Below, in pieces: positions 32,957-39,173 of a stretch of 39,173 nucleotides of DNA (position 1 is its first letter; each line of letters starts with the position of its first letter). The stretch lies in assembly GCA_947444255.1 (NCBI GenBank), contig CANEZU010000002.1, positions 1-39,173 of the forward strand, read 5' to 3'. Both the position numbers and the translations under genes were made by a program. Origin of the DNA: Flavobacteriaceae bacterium. GTDB taxonomy: Bacteria > Bacteroidota > Bacteroidia > Flavobacteriales > Flavobacteriaceae. Under the pieces are notes generated by a model. It worked only from the letters and a program-made list of their open reading frames with translations. It was not told the DNA's origin and searched no databases.

Positions 32957-33022
32957 GTTAATCCCGCTATTCGTTTTATCCCCGCTAAAAAGCGGTGGAT
33001 ACCGCTTCTATCGGGGCTAAAC
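32957..33022. repeat. Dispersed palindromic element, copy 2
   Basis: Second copy of the element at 215-279. The central hairpin is TATCCCCGC (32977-32985), TAAAAA, GCGGTGGATA (32992-33001). The outer arm pair is GTTAATCCCG on the left and CGGGGCTAAAC on the right. Compared with copy 1, the A-T pair in the stem has become C-G, preserving pairing, and the bulged base moves. It lies in the 274-base gap between the dioxygenase and the aldehyde dehydrogenase; the rest of that gap shows no gene. Confidence 0.7.
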
Positions 33023-33198
33023 AATCAATGAAAACCACTGCTTTGGTGATTTGAATTTTTATTTGTTTAATTCCTAATTTTACTTTCCGAGAAATGCATT
33101 GGTTAAATAAATGGTATAGCGTCATTATTCCATGTTTAAATCTTAACTTCGTATTAGAACTAAATAATTATAAGTAAATAACAGCAAAAAACTAAAAT

Positions 33199-34755
33199 AT
33201 GGCAACAATTGCAGACCAATTTGGAATGACGGAAGCACTAGCACAGCTCGGTGTAAAAGCCATAAATGAAGGAACATCCACAGGAATTAATCATTTTTCT
33301 AATGGTGAAATCCTCGAAAGTTATTCGCCAGTAGACGGCCAATTAATCGCTTCGGTAAAAACTACTTCTCCTGAAGATTACGAAATAGTAATGCAAACTG
33401 CCACAGAAGCTTTTAAAACCTTCCGATTAATGCCAGCGCCACAAAGAGGTGAAATTGTGCGCCAATTTGGTGAAAAATTGCGAAAAAATAAAGAAGCACT
33501 GGGGAAATTGGTTTCTTATGAAATGGGAAAATCTTTGCAAGAAGGCTATGGTGAAGTGCAGGAAATGATTGATATCTGTGATTTTGCTGTTGGACTTTCT
33601 CGACAATTGCATGGATTAACTATGCATTCCGAACGTCCGGGTCACCGAATGTATGAACAATATCATTCTTTGGGTGTAATCGGAATCATTTCAGCTTTTA
33701 ATTTCCCAGTGGCTGTTTGGGCCTGGAATACAGCACTAGCTTGGATTAGTGGTGATGTTTGCGTTTGGAAACCATCCGAGAAAACACCACTTTGCGGAAT
33801 TGCTTGTCAAAATATTATTGCCGAAGTTATTAAAGAAAATAAGCTGCCCGAAGGGATTTCCTGTCTTATTAATGGGGATTATAAAGTGGGTGAATTGATG
33901 AGCAATGACAAACGAATTCCACTAATTTCGGCAACAGGATCTATCCGAATGGGGAAAATCGTCGCTCAAGCTGTCGCTTCTCGATTAGGAAAATCCTTAT
34001 TGGAATTAGGCGGAAACAACGCCATCATTGTTACTCCCGATGCCGATATTAAAATGACGGTTATTGGTGCTGTTTTTGGTGCAGTTGGAACCGCTGGACA
34101 ACGTTGTACTTCAACCCGTCGCTTGATTATTCATGAAAGTATTTATGATAAAGTGAAAGATGCAATTGTATCGGCCTATAAACAATTACGTATTGGAAAT
34201 CCATTGGATCAATATAATCATGTTGGTCCGCTAATTGACAAGCAAGCGGTCGAAATGTATACTAAAGCACTCGAAAAAGTAGTTGCCGAAGGAGGAACAA
34301 TGCTTATAGATGGCGGCCTGCTTTCAGGCCAAGGTTTTGAAAGCGGTTGTTACGTAAAACCGGCAATAGCCGAAGCCAAGAATTCATTCGAAATTGTACA
34401 ACATGAAACCTTTGCTCCCATTTTATATTTCTTGAAATATTCAGGAACGGTAGAAAATGCAATTGAAATTCAAAATGGCGTGGTTCAAGGATTATCCTCT
34501 GCAATTATGACCAATAATTTGCGGGAAGCCGAGCTTTTCTTATCTGTTGTAGGTTCAGATTGTGGAATAGCAAATGTAAATATCGGAACTTCAGGTGCTG
34601 AAATCGGTGGTGCTTTTGGTGGTGAAAAAGAAACTGGTGGCGGAAGAGAATCAGGATCAGATGCCTGGAAAATCTACATGAGAAGACAAACGAATACCAT
34701 CAATTATACAACAAGTCTGCCATTGGCACAAGGCATAAAATTTGAATTGGAATAA
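33199..34755 (+). CDS. ALDH7-type aldehyde dehydrogenase (antiquitin / piperideine-6-carboxylate dehydrogenase-like)
   Basis: 518 residues. NAD-dependent oxidation of an aldehyde to an acid; the ALDH7 family mainly acts on alpha-aminoadipic semialdehyde in lysine degradation. The catalytic Cys303 is in GQRCTSTRRL and the general-base Glu in LLELGGNNA. Segments PAPQRGEIVRQFGEKLR, EMGKSLQEGYGEVQEMID, LSRQLHGLTMHSERPGHRM, IISAFNFPVAVWAWN and FGGEKETGGGRESGSD are typical of ALDH7. It follows a kynurenine-pathway dioxygenase after a 274-base gap with a repeat, so a link (as 2-aminomuconate semialdehyde dehydrogenase) cannot be claimed; the subfamily features argue for lysine catabolism. A strong terminator follows. 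Confidence 0.92.
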   Translation: MATIADQFGMTEALAQLGVKAINEGTSTGINHFSNGEILESYSPVDGQLIASVKTTSPEDYEIVMQTATEAFKTFRLMPAPQRGEIVRQFGEKLRKNKEALGKLVSYEMGKSLQEGYGEVQEMIDICDFAVGLSRQLHGLTMHSERPGHRMYEQYHSLGVIGIISAFNFPVAVWAWNTALAWISGDVCVWKPSEKTPLCGIACQNIIAEVIKENKLPEGISCLINGDYKVGELMSNDKRIPLISATGSIRMGKIVAQAVASRLGKSLLELGGNNAIIVTPDADIKMTVIGAVFGAVGTAGQRCTSTRRLIIHESIYDKVKDAIVSAYKQLRIGNPLDQYNHVGPLIDKQAVEMYTKALEKVVAEGGTMLIDGGLLSGQGFESGCYVKPAIAEAKNSFEIVQHETFAPILYFLKYSGTVENAIEIQNGVVQGLSSAIMTNNLREAELFLSVVGSDCGIANVNIGTSGAEIGGAFGGEKETGGGRESGSDAWKIYMRRQTNTINYTTSLPLAQGIKFELE

Positions 34756-34774
34756 AAGAATGATACTAAAGTCT

Positions 34775-34804
34775 AAAAAAGCGGTTCCAACGAGCCGCTT
34801 TTTT
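34775..34804. terminator. Strong bidirectional intrinsic terminator
   Basis: AAAAAAGCGG (34775-34784), a ten-base loop, CCGCTTTTTT (34795-34804), perfect ten-pair stem between the convergent aldehyde dehydrogenase and phosphoesterase genes. Confidence 0.9.
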
Positions 34805-34825
34805 ATTTAAAAAAATTCAGAATTT

Positions 34826-35551
34826 CTAATTTCTTCCTTTTTCGTTCGGATATAGATTATTTAGAGGTTCACTCTGCCAATATTCTTTGGTGTCAATATC
34901 TAAAACAGTCAAAACACCTTTGAAAGCAGCACCTGTATCTACATTCCAAATACTTTCTATTTGAACAGGATCTGTTGTTCCGATTCGAGTAACCGGAGTA
35001 TGACCAATATAAATTTCTTTATACAAAGTGAAGCGCTTAGGATATAAAGCATCGCCCATTTTAATGTTTTTATCTAAAGCCAAAGCGGTTTCCCATAAGG
35101 TTCGGTCCCAAGAAAATAGTTTAGGAAAATATTCTGCTTTTACGCCATTCATATTTGTAAATCCAGCATGTACAAACAACCGACGGTCTTCATCTAAGTA
35201 ATAATCTTCTAGGGATTTTAGGAATTCAATATGCTTTAGCTTTGTTTCATGCGAAACCGATTCATAAGCAGAAACCGTTGCTTCACCCCCATGATTAAAC
35301 CATAATAAATTATCCTTGCTTTCATCGAGCCATTCCAACAACAAATCGTCGTGATTTCCTCTAATGAAAACGCAGTTTTGCTGCTGCTTCAAATGAATTA
35401 AATGATCTAAAACCTGTGGTGATTGGCTCCAGCCGTCAACATAATCACCTAAAAAAATTAAATTATCTTCGGTCGTAACCTCGGCTCTTTCAAGAACTTG
35501 GTGCAAAGCACGCAAACCTCCGTGAATATCGCCTATAACGAGTGTTCTCAT
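34826..35551 (-). CDS. Calcineurin-like metallophosphoesterase (bis(5-nucleosyl)-tetraphosphatase / PPP phosphatase type)
   Basis: 241 residues. The metal-binding motifs are complete: GDIHGG near residue 7 (Asp8, His10), GDYVDGW near 35, RGNHDD near 60 and the His-containing HAGF and GHTPV near residues 130 and 180. This set is found in PPP-family protein phosphatases and in ApaH-type and Shp-like phosphatases. The Gly-Asp-x-Val-Asp-Gly and short length fit a PrpA/ApaH-like cytosolic enzyme; substrate is open. It lies 21 bases after the AlbA_2 gene and in line with it and the dehydrogenase, so the three probably form one operon. Confidence 0.9.
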   Translation of the reverse strand: MRTLVIGDIHGGLRALHQVLERAEVTTEDNLIFLGDYVDGWSQSPQVLDHLIHLKQQQNCVFIRGNHDDLLLEWLDESKDNLLWFNHGGEATVSAYESVSHETKLKHIEFLKSLEDYYLDEDRRLFVHAGFTNMNGVKAEYFPKLFSWDRTLWETALALDKNIKMGDALYPKRFTLYKEIYIGHTPVTRIGTTDPVQIESIWNVDTGAAFKGVLTVLDIDTKEYWQSEPLNNLYPNEKGRN

Positions 35552-35572
35552 TCTAGTTGCTATTTAATAGTA

Positions 35573-36712
35573 TTATTGAATATCGTATTTCATCTTTCTC
35601 AAAACTCTCAAGGCTTCTTTAAAAGATAAATAAACGGGCGTAAATGGTTTTAAAAGTAGTTTGGCATCAATCAATTTTTGTTTGGCATCTTCAAAGCCGT
35701 TGAGGTAGCAAACCATTAGTGTGGAAGGTAAATTTTCTAAATCTTTAAATTCTCTTTCAGTTAGTGAAATACTTTTTTGCAATTTATCAATTAGGAATAA
35801 ATTAGAATTATAAATATGAAATAACATCTTCTTATTGTATTCTGGTGGTTGAAAAAGCATCTCACGATCAATTTTATAGTAGCCATTTTCATAAAAATGA
35901 ATAGTCTGCTTTTCTAAAGGATAATAAGAGGTTTTGTCATTCAATCCCAATGGAATATATTCGATAATTGTAAAAGAATCTTCGTCAAAGCTAATGCTTA
36001 CTTCATCTTGAGCCGAATAAAATAATTTAATTTGTTCGTTGATGAGTTCAATATCCACTCGCGATAAGAATGTATTCTCGTGTACTTTCTTCGCAATTCC
36101 GGCCCAGCAAATTACAAATAGTTCTTTGAAAACTTTATATTTTGGGGACATATCCTTGTGACGAAAATTCATAAAATCGATCACACCATCTAAGGTATAT
36201 TCAATATTACTTCTGGAATTATTTTCAATGTCAATGACGGTTCCAGTATTTTGATAATTTTTTTCCACTTCTTCATCAATTGGAACTGTATTACTTCCAC
36301 GCCTAATAAAAACACTTTGTGAAGCAATGGTATGAATTCCTTTTTTGAAATAAGAGGTTCTATTTTTGGGTTTAATGGTTACTAATCCGATGACTTTGTC
36401 TTTTGGTAAATTGGGGAAAGGCACATTTTCATATTGAATTTTTGGCGGGTTCTCCAAATAAGCATTTACCAAGTTCTGTATCCGACTGTCATCAAAAAAA
36501 TCATCACCTACAATTTCGTTATCCTGATCTTCAACACCCACTACAATGTAGGAATTATTGGCAGGATTGGAGTTCGACAAAGCACAAATGTGTTTCAAAA
36601 ACTTGGCTTTCCCTTCCCGAGTGTGCAAATTTAACTGACGTTTTTTATCATAAAAACTGCTCTCATCGTGATGAGCCAGTAAGTTTTTAATTAAAAGACG
36701 TTTGTTAATCAT
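35573..36712 (-). CDS. AlbA_2 (Schlafen-like) putative DNA-binding protein
   Basis: 379 residues. The N-terminal domain (about residues 1-150) matches AlbA_2: the polar opening ESSFYDKKRQLNL, then FLKHICALSNSNPANNSYIVVGVED, the strand LVNAYLENPPKIQYENV and IGLVTIKPKNRTSYFKKG, and FIRRGSNTVP. In typical members Glu-x-x-x-(L/I)-E-(F/Y)-K precedes the domain; here it is ESSFYDKK. The C-terminal half has no clear known domain and no winged-helix ATP-binding HATPase motif that I can identify. AlbA_2 proteins are often DNA/RNA-binding regulators or parts of defence modules, but nothing here shows which. Five bases after the dehydrogenase gene, in an operon. Confidence 0.8.
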   Translation of the reverse strand: MINKRLLIKNLLAHHDESSFYDKKRQLNLHTREGKAKFLKHICALSNSNPANNSYIVVGVEDQDNEIVGDDFFDDSRIQNLVNAYLENPPKIQYENVPFPNLPKDKVIGLVTIKPKNRTSYFKKGIHTIASQSVFIRRGSNTVPIDEEVEKNYQNTGTVIDIENNSRSNIEYTLDGVIDFMNFRHKDMSPKYKVFKELFVICWAGIAKKVHENTFLSRVDIELINEQIKLFYSAQDEVSISFDEDSFTIIEYIPLGLNDKTSYYPLEKQTIHFYENGYYKIDREMLFQPPEYNKKMLFHIYNSNLFLIDKLQKSISLTEREFKDLENLPSTLMVCYLNGFEDAKQKLIDAKLLLKPFTPVYLSFKEALRVLRKMKYDIQ

Positions 36713-36717
36713 TGCAT

Positions 36718-37473
36718 TTAAATCGTTTTATTCACTAATGTGGCTGATGCCTGTGCAGTGGGCATCACGACTAAATCGGCAATATTTACATGATAAGGTC
36801 TTGAAATAACAAAGTGAATGACATCTGCAATATCGGCTGCTTGTAATGGATCAAGTCCTTGATACACTTTGGCTGCTTTTTCGGAATCTCCTTTAAAACG
36901 AACTTCACTAAATTCGGTTTCCACCATTCCCGGATGAATCGCTCCTACACGAATTCCATATGGATTTAAATCCATGCGCATGGCTTTATTTAGAGCATCA
37001 ACAGCGTGTTTTGTTGCGCAATATACATTTCCGTTTACATAAACTTCCTTTCCAGCAGTGGAACCAATATTAATAATATGACCTGATTTTCTCAAGATCA
37101 TTTGTGGGATAATTGCTTTTGAAACATATAATAGTCCTTTGACATTGATGTCTATCATGGCGTCCCAATCGTCTAAATTTCCGTTTTGGATGGGATCCAA
37201 ACCATGTGCATTTCCAGCATTATTAATTAAAACATCGATTGTAGAAAAGGCTTTTGGAAGTGATGCAATTTGTTCAAAAACCTCTTTTTTATCTCTTACA
37301 TCAAACAATAAAGTGTGTACTTCTGTAAATTCCGAGAGTTCTTTTTCAACTTCAATTAATCGGTCTTCCCGTCTTCCGCAAAGGATAATTTTATAATTAT
37401 TTTTTGCTAATAATGTGGCAGTGGCTCTTCCGATTCCACTTGTTGCGCCGGTAATTAAGGCTGTTTTTATCAT
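36718..37473 (-). CDS. Short-chain dehydrogenase/reductase, YdfG-like
   Basis: 251 residues, classical SDR. The cofactor motif TGATSGIG is at residues 8-15, with CGRR after the second strand (residue 32), which favours NADP. NNAG is near 84-87, and the catalytic Ser138, Tyr151 and Lys155 are in NIGSTAG and YCATK, with Asn110. The layout matches the L-allo-threonine/serine 3-dehydrogenase (YdfG) group, which also reduces malonic semialdehyde. Cytosolic. First gene of the apparent three-gene operon; the AlbA_2 gene starts five bases after its stop. Confidence 0.93.
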   Translation of the reverse strand: MIKTALITGATSGIGRATATLLAKNNYKIILCGRREDRLIEVEKELSEFTEVHTLLFDVRDKKEVFEQIASLPKAFSTIDVLINNAGNAHGLDPIQNGNLDDWDAMIDINVKGLLYVSKAIIPQMILRKSGHIINIGSTAGKEVYVNGNVYCATKHAVDALNKAMRMDLNPYGIRVGAIHPGMVETEFSEVRFKGDSEKAAKVYQGLDPLQAADIADVIHFVISRPYHVNIADLVVMPTAQASATLVNKTI

Positions 37474-37500
37474 TTTATCATTTTCTGAAATTTATAATTG

Positions 37501-37593
37501 GTGGTATTTAATCAGTTTACGTTTAATACCACAAAGCGCTGCTTCTTTTTTTGGCACAGATTCACAGATTAAAAAATAATTTGAAAATCTGTG
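37501..37593. other. Two inverted repeats upstream of the dehydrogenase gene
   Basis: GTGGTATT (37501-37508) and AATACCAC (37525-37532) form an eight-pair stem. CACAGATT occurs twice in direct order (37555-37562 and 37563-37570) and is complementary to AATCTGTG (37586-37593). This 175-base gap lies between the aldo/keto reductase stop and the dehydrogenase start on the minus strand. It holds no gene and no obvious promoter. Confidence 0.5.
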
Positions 37594-37648
37594 GCTATTA
37601 TTTCGGTACTACATCTGAGGCTCTGCCCTGAGTTAATTCATTAATTAT

Positions 37649-38518
37649 TTAGGCAACGTTTTTTCCTTGGCTTTGTTCCCATAAAGCAAACCAATCTTGT
37701 AATTCTATTTCAACATCTTGGGCCTTCGTTAAATTAGCGATTCGGTTTTTATCAGTCGTTCCAAAAACAGGAAGAATTCCAGCGGGATGTTTCAAAATCC
37801 AGGCTAAAAGTAAAACATCAACAGATACATTATATTTTATCGAAAGTAGATCTGCTATTTTTTTGATACGAATGGATTGCTCATTATCCCCCGAAAACAG
37901 TGAACCTAAAGGATTCCATGCCATTGGAGTGATACGGTTAATTTGCATGTGATCTAATCTCCCATCAAGCATCGCTTCTAAATGACTCACTGAAAATTGA
38001 ATTTGATTGTAATTTACTTTGGTTTTCATCTCGATAAAATCGGTTTGTGTACAACTGAAATTAGAAACTCCAAAATCTAAAATTTTATCTTCTTTTTTCA
38101 ATTGAAAAATAGCTTCTGCTATTTCATCTGCTTGCATTAAAGGACTTGGACGGTGCAATAAAAGTAAGTCTAAATAATCTGTTTTTAGATTTTTTAACGA
38201 TTGTTCCGCAGATTTTATGATATACTCTTTTGAGTACTCATAATGTTTTATACTGTTTTTTCGGGATTCAGAAAGCAGTTGAATACCACATTTGGAAATA
38301 TGTTGAATTTTTTCCCGCTCGATTTTGCTTTTTGCAAAAGCGGTTCCAAAAGCAGCTTCGGTAGTATAATCTCCATAAATATCGGCATGATCAAAGCTGC
38401 TAATTTGATTATCGATACAGGAATTCATTAATTCAATCATTTGATTCTCATTCAGGTTTTTACCCCAAATTCCCCAGGTCATTGTGCCTGAAATTAGTCT
38501 AGAAAAAGGTGTTTTCAA
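37649..38518 (-). CDS. Aldo/keto reductase, YdhF-like
   Basis: 289 residues. AKR TIM-barrel with catalytic tetrad Asp43 and Tyr48 (in FDHADIYGD), Lys76 (in ISKCG) and a His in LLLLHRPSPL near residue 121. The C-terminal NADPH-binding region contains ILPVFGTTDKNRI. The opening (SRLISGTMTWGIWG) and length point to the YdhF branch of oxidoreductases, whose substrate is not known. The gene stands alone, with a 170-base gap to the divergent MoxR gene. Confidence 0.92.
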   Translation of the reverse strand: MKTPFSRLISGTMTWGIWGKNLNENQMIELMNSCIDNQISSFDHADIYGDYTTEAAFGTAFAKSKIEREKIQHISKCGIQLLSESRKNSIKHYEYSKEYIIKSAEQSLKNLKTDYLDLLLLHRPSPLMQADEIAEAIFQLKKEDKILDFGVSNFSCTQTDFIEMKTKVNYNQIQFSVSHLEAMLDGRLDHMQINRITPMAWNPLGSLFSGDNEQSIRIKKIADLLSIKYNVSVDVLLLAWILKHPAGILPVFGTTDKNRIANLTKAQDVEIELQDWFALWEQSQGKNVA

Positions 38519-38638
38519 AGTGTTTTTTTTTAAGTTCTTAAAAATATGAAAATAGAATCATAAATCATCCTTAATTTTTAAACTTTCGAATAAGTTTTAA
38601 CCAATTTTTAACATCTTACTTGCAAAAAATAATTCAAT

Positions 38639-38669
38639 TTGCATTGTTAAAATTTATGAACTTAATTTG
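38639..38669 (+). promoter_or_regulatory. Probable promoter for the MoxR ATPase gene
   Basis: TTG (38639-38641), 20 bases, then TTAATTTG (38662-38669), seven of eight to TAnnTTTG, 19 bases before the ATG at 38689. Confidence 0.45.
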
Positions 38670-38688
38670 CAGCAAATAAAACTAAGAA

Positions 38689-39173
38689 ATGGAAGAAAAT
38701 ACATCGACTCTAGACATTAGAGCCATTAATGAAAAAATTGAAAGAGAAAGTGCTTTTATCGATTTACTTACCATGGAAATGAATAAGGTAATCGTTGGAC
38801 AAAAGCATATGATTGAGCGATTGTTGATTGGACTTTTAGGTCAAGGCCACATTCTTTTGGAAGGTGTTCCGGGATTAGCAAAAACTCTAGCAATTAACAC
38901 CTTGTCACAAGCGGTTCAGGGATCCTTTAGTAGAATCCAATTTACTCCGGATTTATTGCCTGCAGATGTTGTTGGAACCATGATTTATAATATCAAACAA
39001 AATGAATTCTCAATCAAAAAAGGACCAATTTTCGCAAATTTTGTTCTAGCAGATGAGATCAATCGTGCACCAGCGAAGGTACAATCGGCCTTGCTTGAAG
39101 CGATGCAGGAAAAACAAGTAACTATTGGTGACACTACTTTTAAATTAGACCGTCCGTTTTTAGTATTGGCGAC
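38689..39173 (+). CDS. MoxR family AAA+ ATPase, N-terminal part (cut by window edge)
   Basis: The frame runs open from ATG 38689 to the edge, 161 codons and two bases. The translation contains VIVGQKHMIERLLIGLLGQGHILLEG, Walker A GVPGLAKT and Walker B with DEINRAPAKVQSALLEAMQE, then an arm with RPFLVLA. This is the MoxR signature (the EGVPGLAKT and DEINRAP blocks). MoxR ATPases act as chaperone-like factors and usually precede DUF58 and von Willebrand A domain genes in Bacteroidota; those would lie to the right of the window. Confidence 0.95.
   Translation, partial: MEENTSTLDIRAINEKIERESAFIDLLTMEMNKVIVGQKHMIERLLIGLLGQGHILLEGVPGLAKTLAINTLSQAVQGSFSRIQFTPDLLPADVVGTMIYNIKQNEFSIKKGPIFANFVLADEINRAPAKVQSALLEAMQEKQVTIGDTTFKLDRPFLVLA

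Noticed and set aside
1-39173. CRISPR array, tRNA, rRNA, riboswitch, integrase or transposase
   Set aside because: I saw no regularly spaced direct repeats, no cloverleaf, no known riboswitch core and no recombinase signature while reading both strands; a covariance search would be needed to exclude small RNAs.

Overview
The window looks like chromosomal DNA from a member of the Flavobacteriaceae, most likely Flavobacterium or a close relative. The evidence is the low GC content, the lack of purine-rich Shine-Dalgarno sequences, several promoters of the Bacteroidota type (TTG, 17-23 bases, TAnnTTTG), and Bacteroidota-restricted families: DUF4837, DUF2480, DUF3078, DUF5689, choice-of-anchor J lipoproteins and a TonB-dependent receptor with a carboxypeptidase-like N-terminal domain. 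No rRNA, tRNA, CRISPR array, prophage or insertion-sequence transposase was seen. The assignment rests on reading the sequence, not on a database search.

Layout. 1-136 holds the start of the DNA polymerase III delta-prime gene (minus). 368-5410 (plus) carries pgk, a LysM lytic transglycosylase, a DUF4837 lipoprotein and an ElaA-like acetyltransferase. 5430-8391 (minus) carries rnpA, a C-terminal processing protease and a double-OmpA-domain protein. 8581-9953 (plus) has a haloacid dehalogenase-type hydrolase and a PagL-like outer membrane protein. 10025-14560 (minus) has an M1 peptidase, a subtilisin-like peptidase and a metallo-beta-lactamase-fold hydrolase. 14746-24810 (plus, interrupted by one minus-strand serine hydrolase) is a SUF iron-sulfur cluster assembly locus: A-type carrier, sufB, an S23/four-helix-bundle gene, sufC, sufD, sufS, an unknown secreted protein, sufE, a SufT/MIP18-type gene, DUF2480 and DUF3078. 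hflX follows on the minus strand. 26264-32326 is a receptor/lipoprotein/nuclease-fold locus. 32388-34755 has 3-hydroxyanthranilate dioxygenase and an ALDH7-type aldehyde dehydrogenase. 34826-38518 (minus) has a phosphoesterase, an AlbA_2 protein, a short-chain dehydrogenase and an aldo/keto reductase. A MoxR ATPase gene runs off the right edge.

The SUF locus is the functional core. SufS and SufE mobilise sulfur, SufBCD is the scaffold, and the A-type and SufT-type proteins act in transfer and maturation. Its intergenic junctions hold long AT-rich imperfect inverted repeats, and a gene of the 23S rRNA intervening-sequence protein family lies between sufB and sufC, bordered by near-identical direct repeats with an inverted copy before sufC. 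This is the most unusual arrangement in the window.

Two other signals stand out. A terminator-like hairpin has the start codon and first codons of the DUF4837 lipoprotein as its 3-prime arm. A palindromic element of about 65 bp occurs twice, 33 kb apart, with a compensatory base-pair change in its stem. The TonB receptor, DUF5689, anchor-J and endonuclease/exonuclease/phosphatase genes look like an uptake-and-degradation system for a phosphodiester substrate, possibly extracellular nucleic acid; that reading is inference.
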